Source: Gemmataceae bacterium (GTDB taxonomy: Bacteria; Planctomycetota; Planctomycetia; Gemmatales; Gemmataceae). From it: 6,176 nucleotides of DNA. The stretch is taken from the NCBI GenBank assembly GCA_026418875.1, contig JAOAAM010000128.1, positions 1 to 6,176 of the forward strand, read 5' to 3'. The translations under genes and the position numbers were made by a program. The notes below the pieces were generated by a model that was given only the letters and a program-made list of their open reading frames with translations, ran no database searches and was not told where the DNA came from. Of the stretch, positions 5,647-6,176 are shown one piece after another; position 1 is the first letter of the stretch, and each line of letters begins with the position of its first letter.

Positions 5647-6176
5647 ATGAGGTCCAGATTCGTTGCCCTTTGCCTCCTTCTCACGCTGTTCGACCGCGCT
5701 GACGCGCAGCCGCCGGTCGTACCCAGCGGGCCTCCAGGTAATCCGCCCGACAATCCCCCAGGGATTGAGTTGCCCGCGCCACCGAATCTCACCCGACAGT
5801 ATCGAGAGTTGATTCCGCGGCTAATGGACGCCCTGCGTGATTCCGATGCCGAGGTCAGGCAGTACTCGGCGCTGGCATTGGCGGGATTGGGCGAAGAGGT
5901 CATCGGGCCACTGAGTCGGGCGTTAGAGGATCCGAACAAGGATATGCGATCCGCCGCGGCCTATGCTCTCGGGCAGATGGGTTTTTCGGCGCACACGGCG
6001 ATTCCGGCACTGTTGCGGGCGTTGAAAGATGAAGAGCCGGCTGTACGCCGTGCTGCTGCCCACGCGATCAGTCGAATCACGAGTCGGGACGGATTTTGGG
6101 AGGTTCCTGTCGCCAGGCCCCTCGCCCCCGGGTTGGGGCGAGGAGTCGGAGCGAATGTGACCCCGGCCGCCAACGC
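5647..6176 (+). CDS. Exported HEAT-repeat protein (3' end outside window)
   Basis: ATG at 5647 follows GGGGGAG (5631-5637) with 9-nt spacing; 176 codons are visible and the frame is open at the window end. Residues 1-20 form a signal peptide (MRSRFVALCLLLTLFDRADA, cleavage before QPP). A Pro/Gly/Asn-rich linker (21-48) follows. Residues 51-144 hold about three HEAT/PBS-lyase-type helical repeats, with typical features such as LIPRLMDALRDSDAEVR, LEDPNKDMRSAAAYALGQMG and AIPALLRALKDEEPAVRRAA. HEAT repeats form curved scaffolds for protein binding; here the protein would act outside the cytoplasm, and no partner is evident. From about residue 152 the sequence leaves the repeat pattern (PVARPLAPGLGRGVGANV) over a DNA palindrome, suggesting inserted repeat DNA or a divergent tail. 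The long antisense frame at 5310-5939 is a Ser/Gly/Arg-rich shadow. Confidence 0.85.
   Translation, partial: MRSRFVALCLLLTLFDRADAQPPVVPSGPPGNPPDNPPGIELPAPPNLTRQYRELIPRLMDALRDSDAEVRQYSALALAGLGEEVIGPLSRALEDPNKDMRSAAAYALGQMGFSAHTAIPALLRALKDEEPAVRRAAAHAISRITSRDGFWEVPVARPLAPGLGRGVGANVTPAAN
6120..6143. repeat. Perfect palindromic hairpin within the HEAT gene (possible interspersed repeat)
   Basis: CCTCGCCCC (6120-6128) and GGGGCGAGG (6135-6143) form a perfect 9-bp stem around the loop CGGGTT. It sits exactly where the coding sequence stops looking like HEAT repeats. Palindromes of this kind (C-rich arm, CGGG loop, G-rich arm) are typical of short interspersed extragenic repeats, and I recall similar ones in planctomycete genomes. 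With one copy in the window, its repetitive nature is inference. Confidence 0.5.

Noticed and set aside
5310..5939. 209-codon minus-strand open frame antisense to the HEAT-repeat gene
   Set aside because: The translation is a low-complexity Ser/Gly/Arg shadow; the plus strand has a signal peptide, HEAT repeats and a good ribosome binding site, and the frame would also fill the divergent promoter region.
1..6176. tRNA, rRNA, CRISPR array, transposase or phage/defence genes
   Set aside because: I looked for characteristic motifs and regularly spaced direct repeats and saw none.

Overview
This 6.2-kb window most likely comes from a planctomycete, possibly a Gemmata-type lineage. The reasons are a long UvrA with a large extra C-terminal region and lineage-style motif variants (CGPSGSGKSS in the first Walker A, GNSPSSNPATYTG before the second zinc module), small exported proteins with Pro/Arg-rich segments, and an exported HEAT-repeat protein, all in moderately GC-rich DNA. 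The assignment rests on recall of family patterns, not on a search, so it is moderate in confidence.

Layout. Positions 1-3860 (+) carry uvrA, the damage-recognition ATPase of nucleotide excision repair. Its first ~30 codons lie upstream of the window. Both ABC modules, both Walker A/B pairs and the structural zinc cysteines are readable. After the canonical end at about 2813 the frame continues for ~348 codons. That extension contains two homologous tandem copies of an unrecognised ~150-165-residue module. A 257-nt convergent spacer follows.

On the minus strand, 4118-4474 encodes a small exported, helical protein with LTxxQ-type motifs (Spy/CpxP-like). It has its own predicted promoter and a good ribosome binding site. 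Upstream of it, also on the minus strand, 4707-5159 encodes a hypothetical protein with a Pro/Arg-rich N-terminal half and a compact C-terminal domain. The same frame continues upstream to 5288 through a single TGA (5202-5204) into a signal-peptide-like start with a strong Shine-Dalgarno. The gene therefore looks like one exported protein interrupted by an in-frame TGA.

A 358-nt divergent spacer (5289-5646) separates this from an exported HEAT-repeat protein on the plus strand (from 5647, running off the window end). Its last visible part leaves the HEAT pattern and contains a perfect 9-bp palindromic hairpin, which looks like an intergenic-type repeat inserted in frame.

The genes do not form an obvious pathway: uvrA is a stand-alone repair gene beside three small exported proteins. 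No tRNA, rRNA, CRISPR array, transposase or phage gene was seen. The points most worth follow-up are the duplicated UvrA tail and the TGA-interrupted exported protein.
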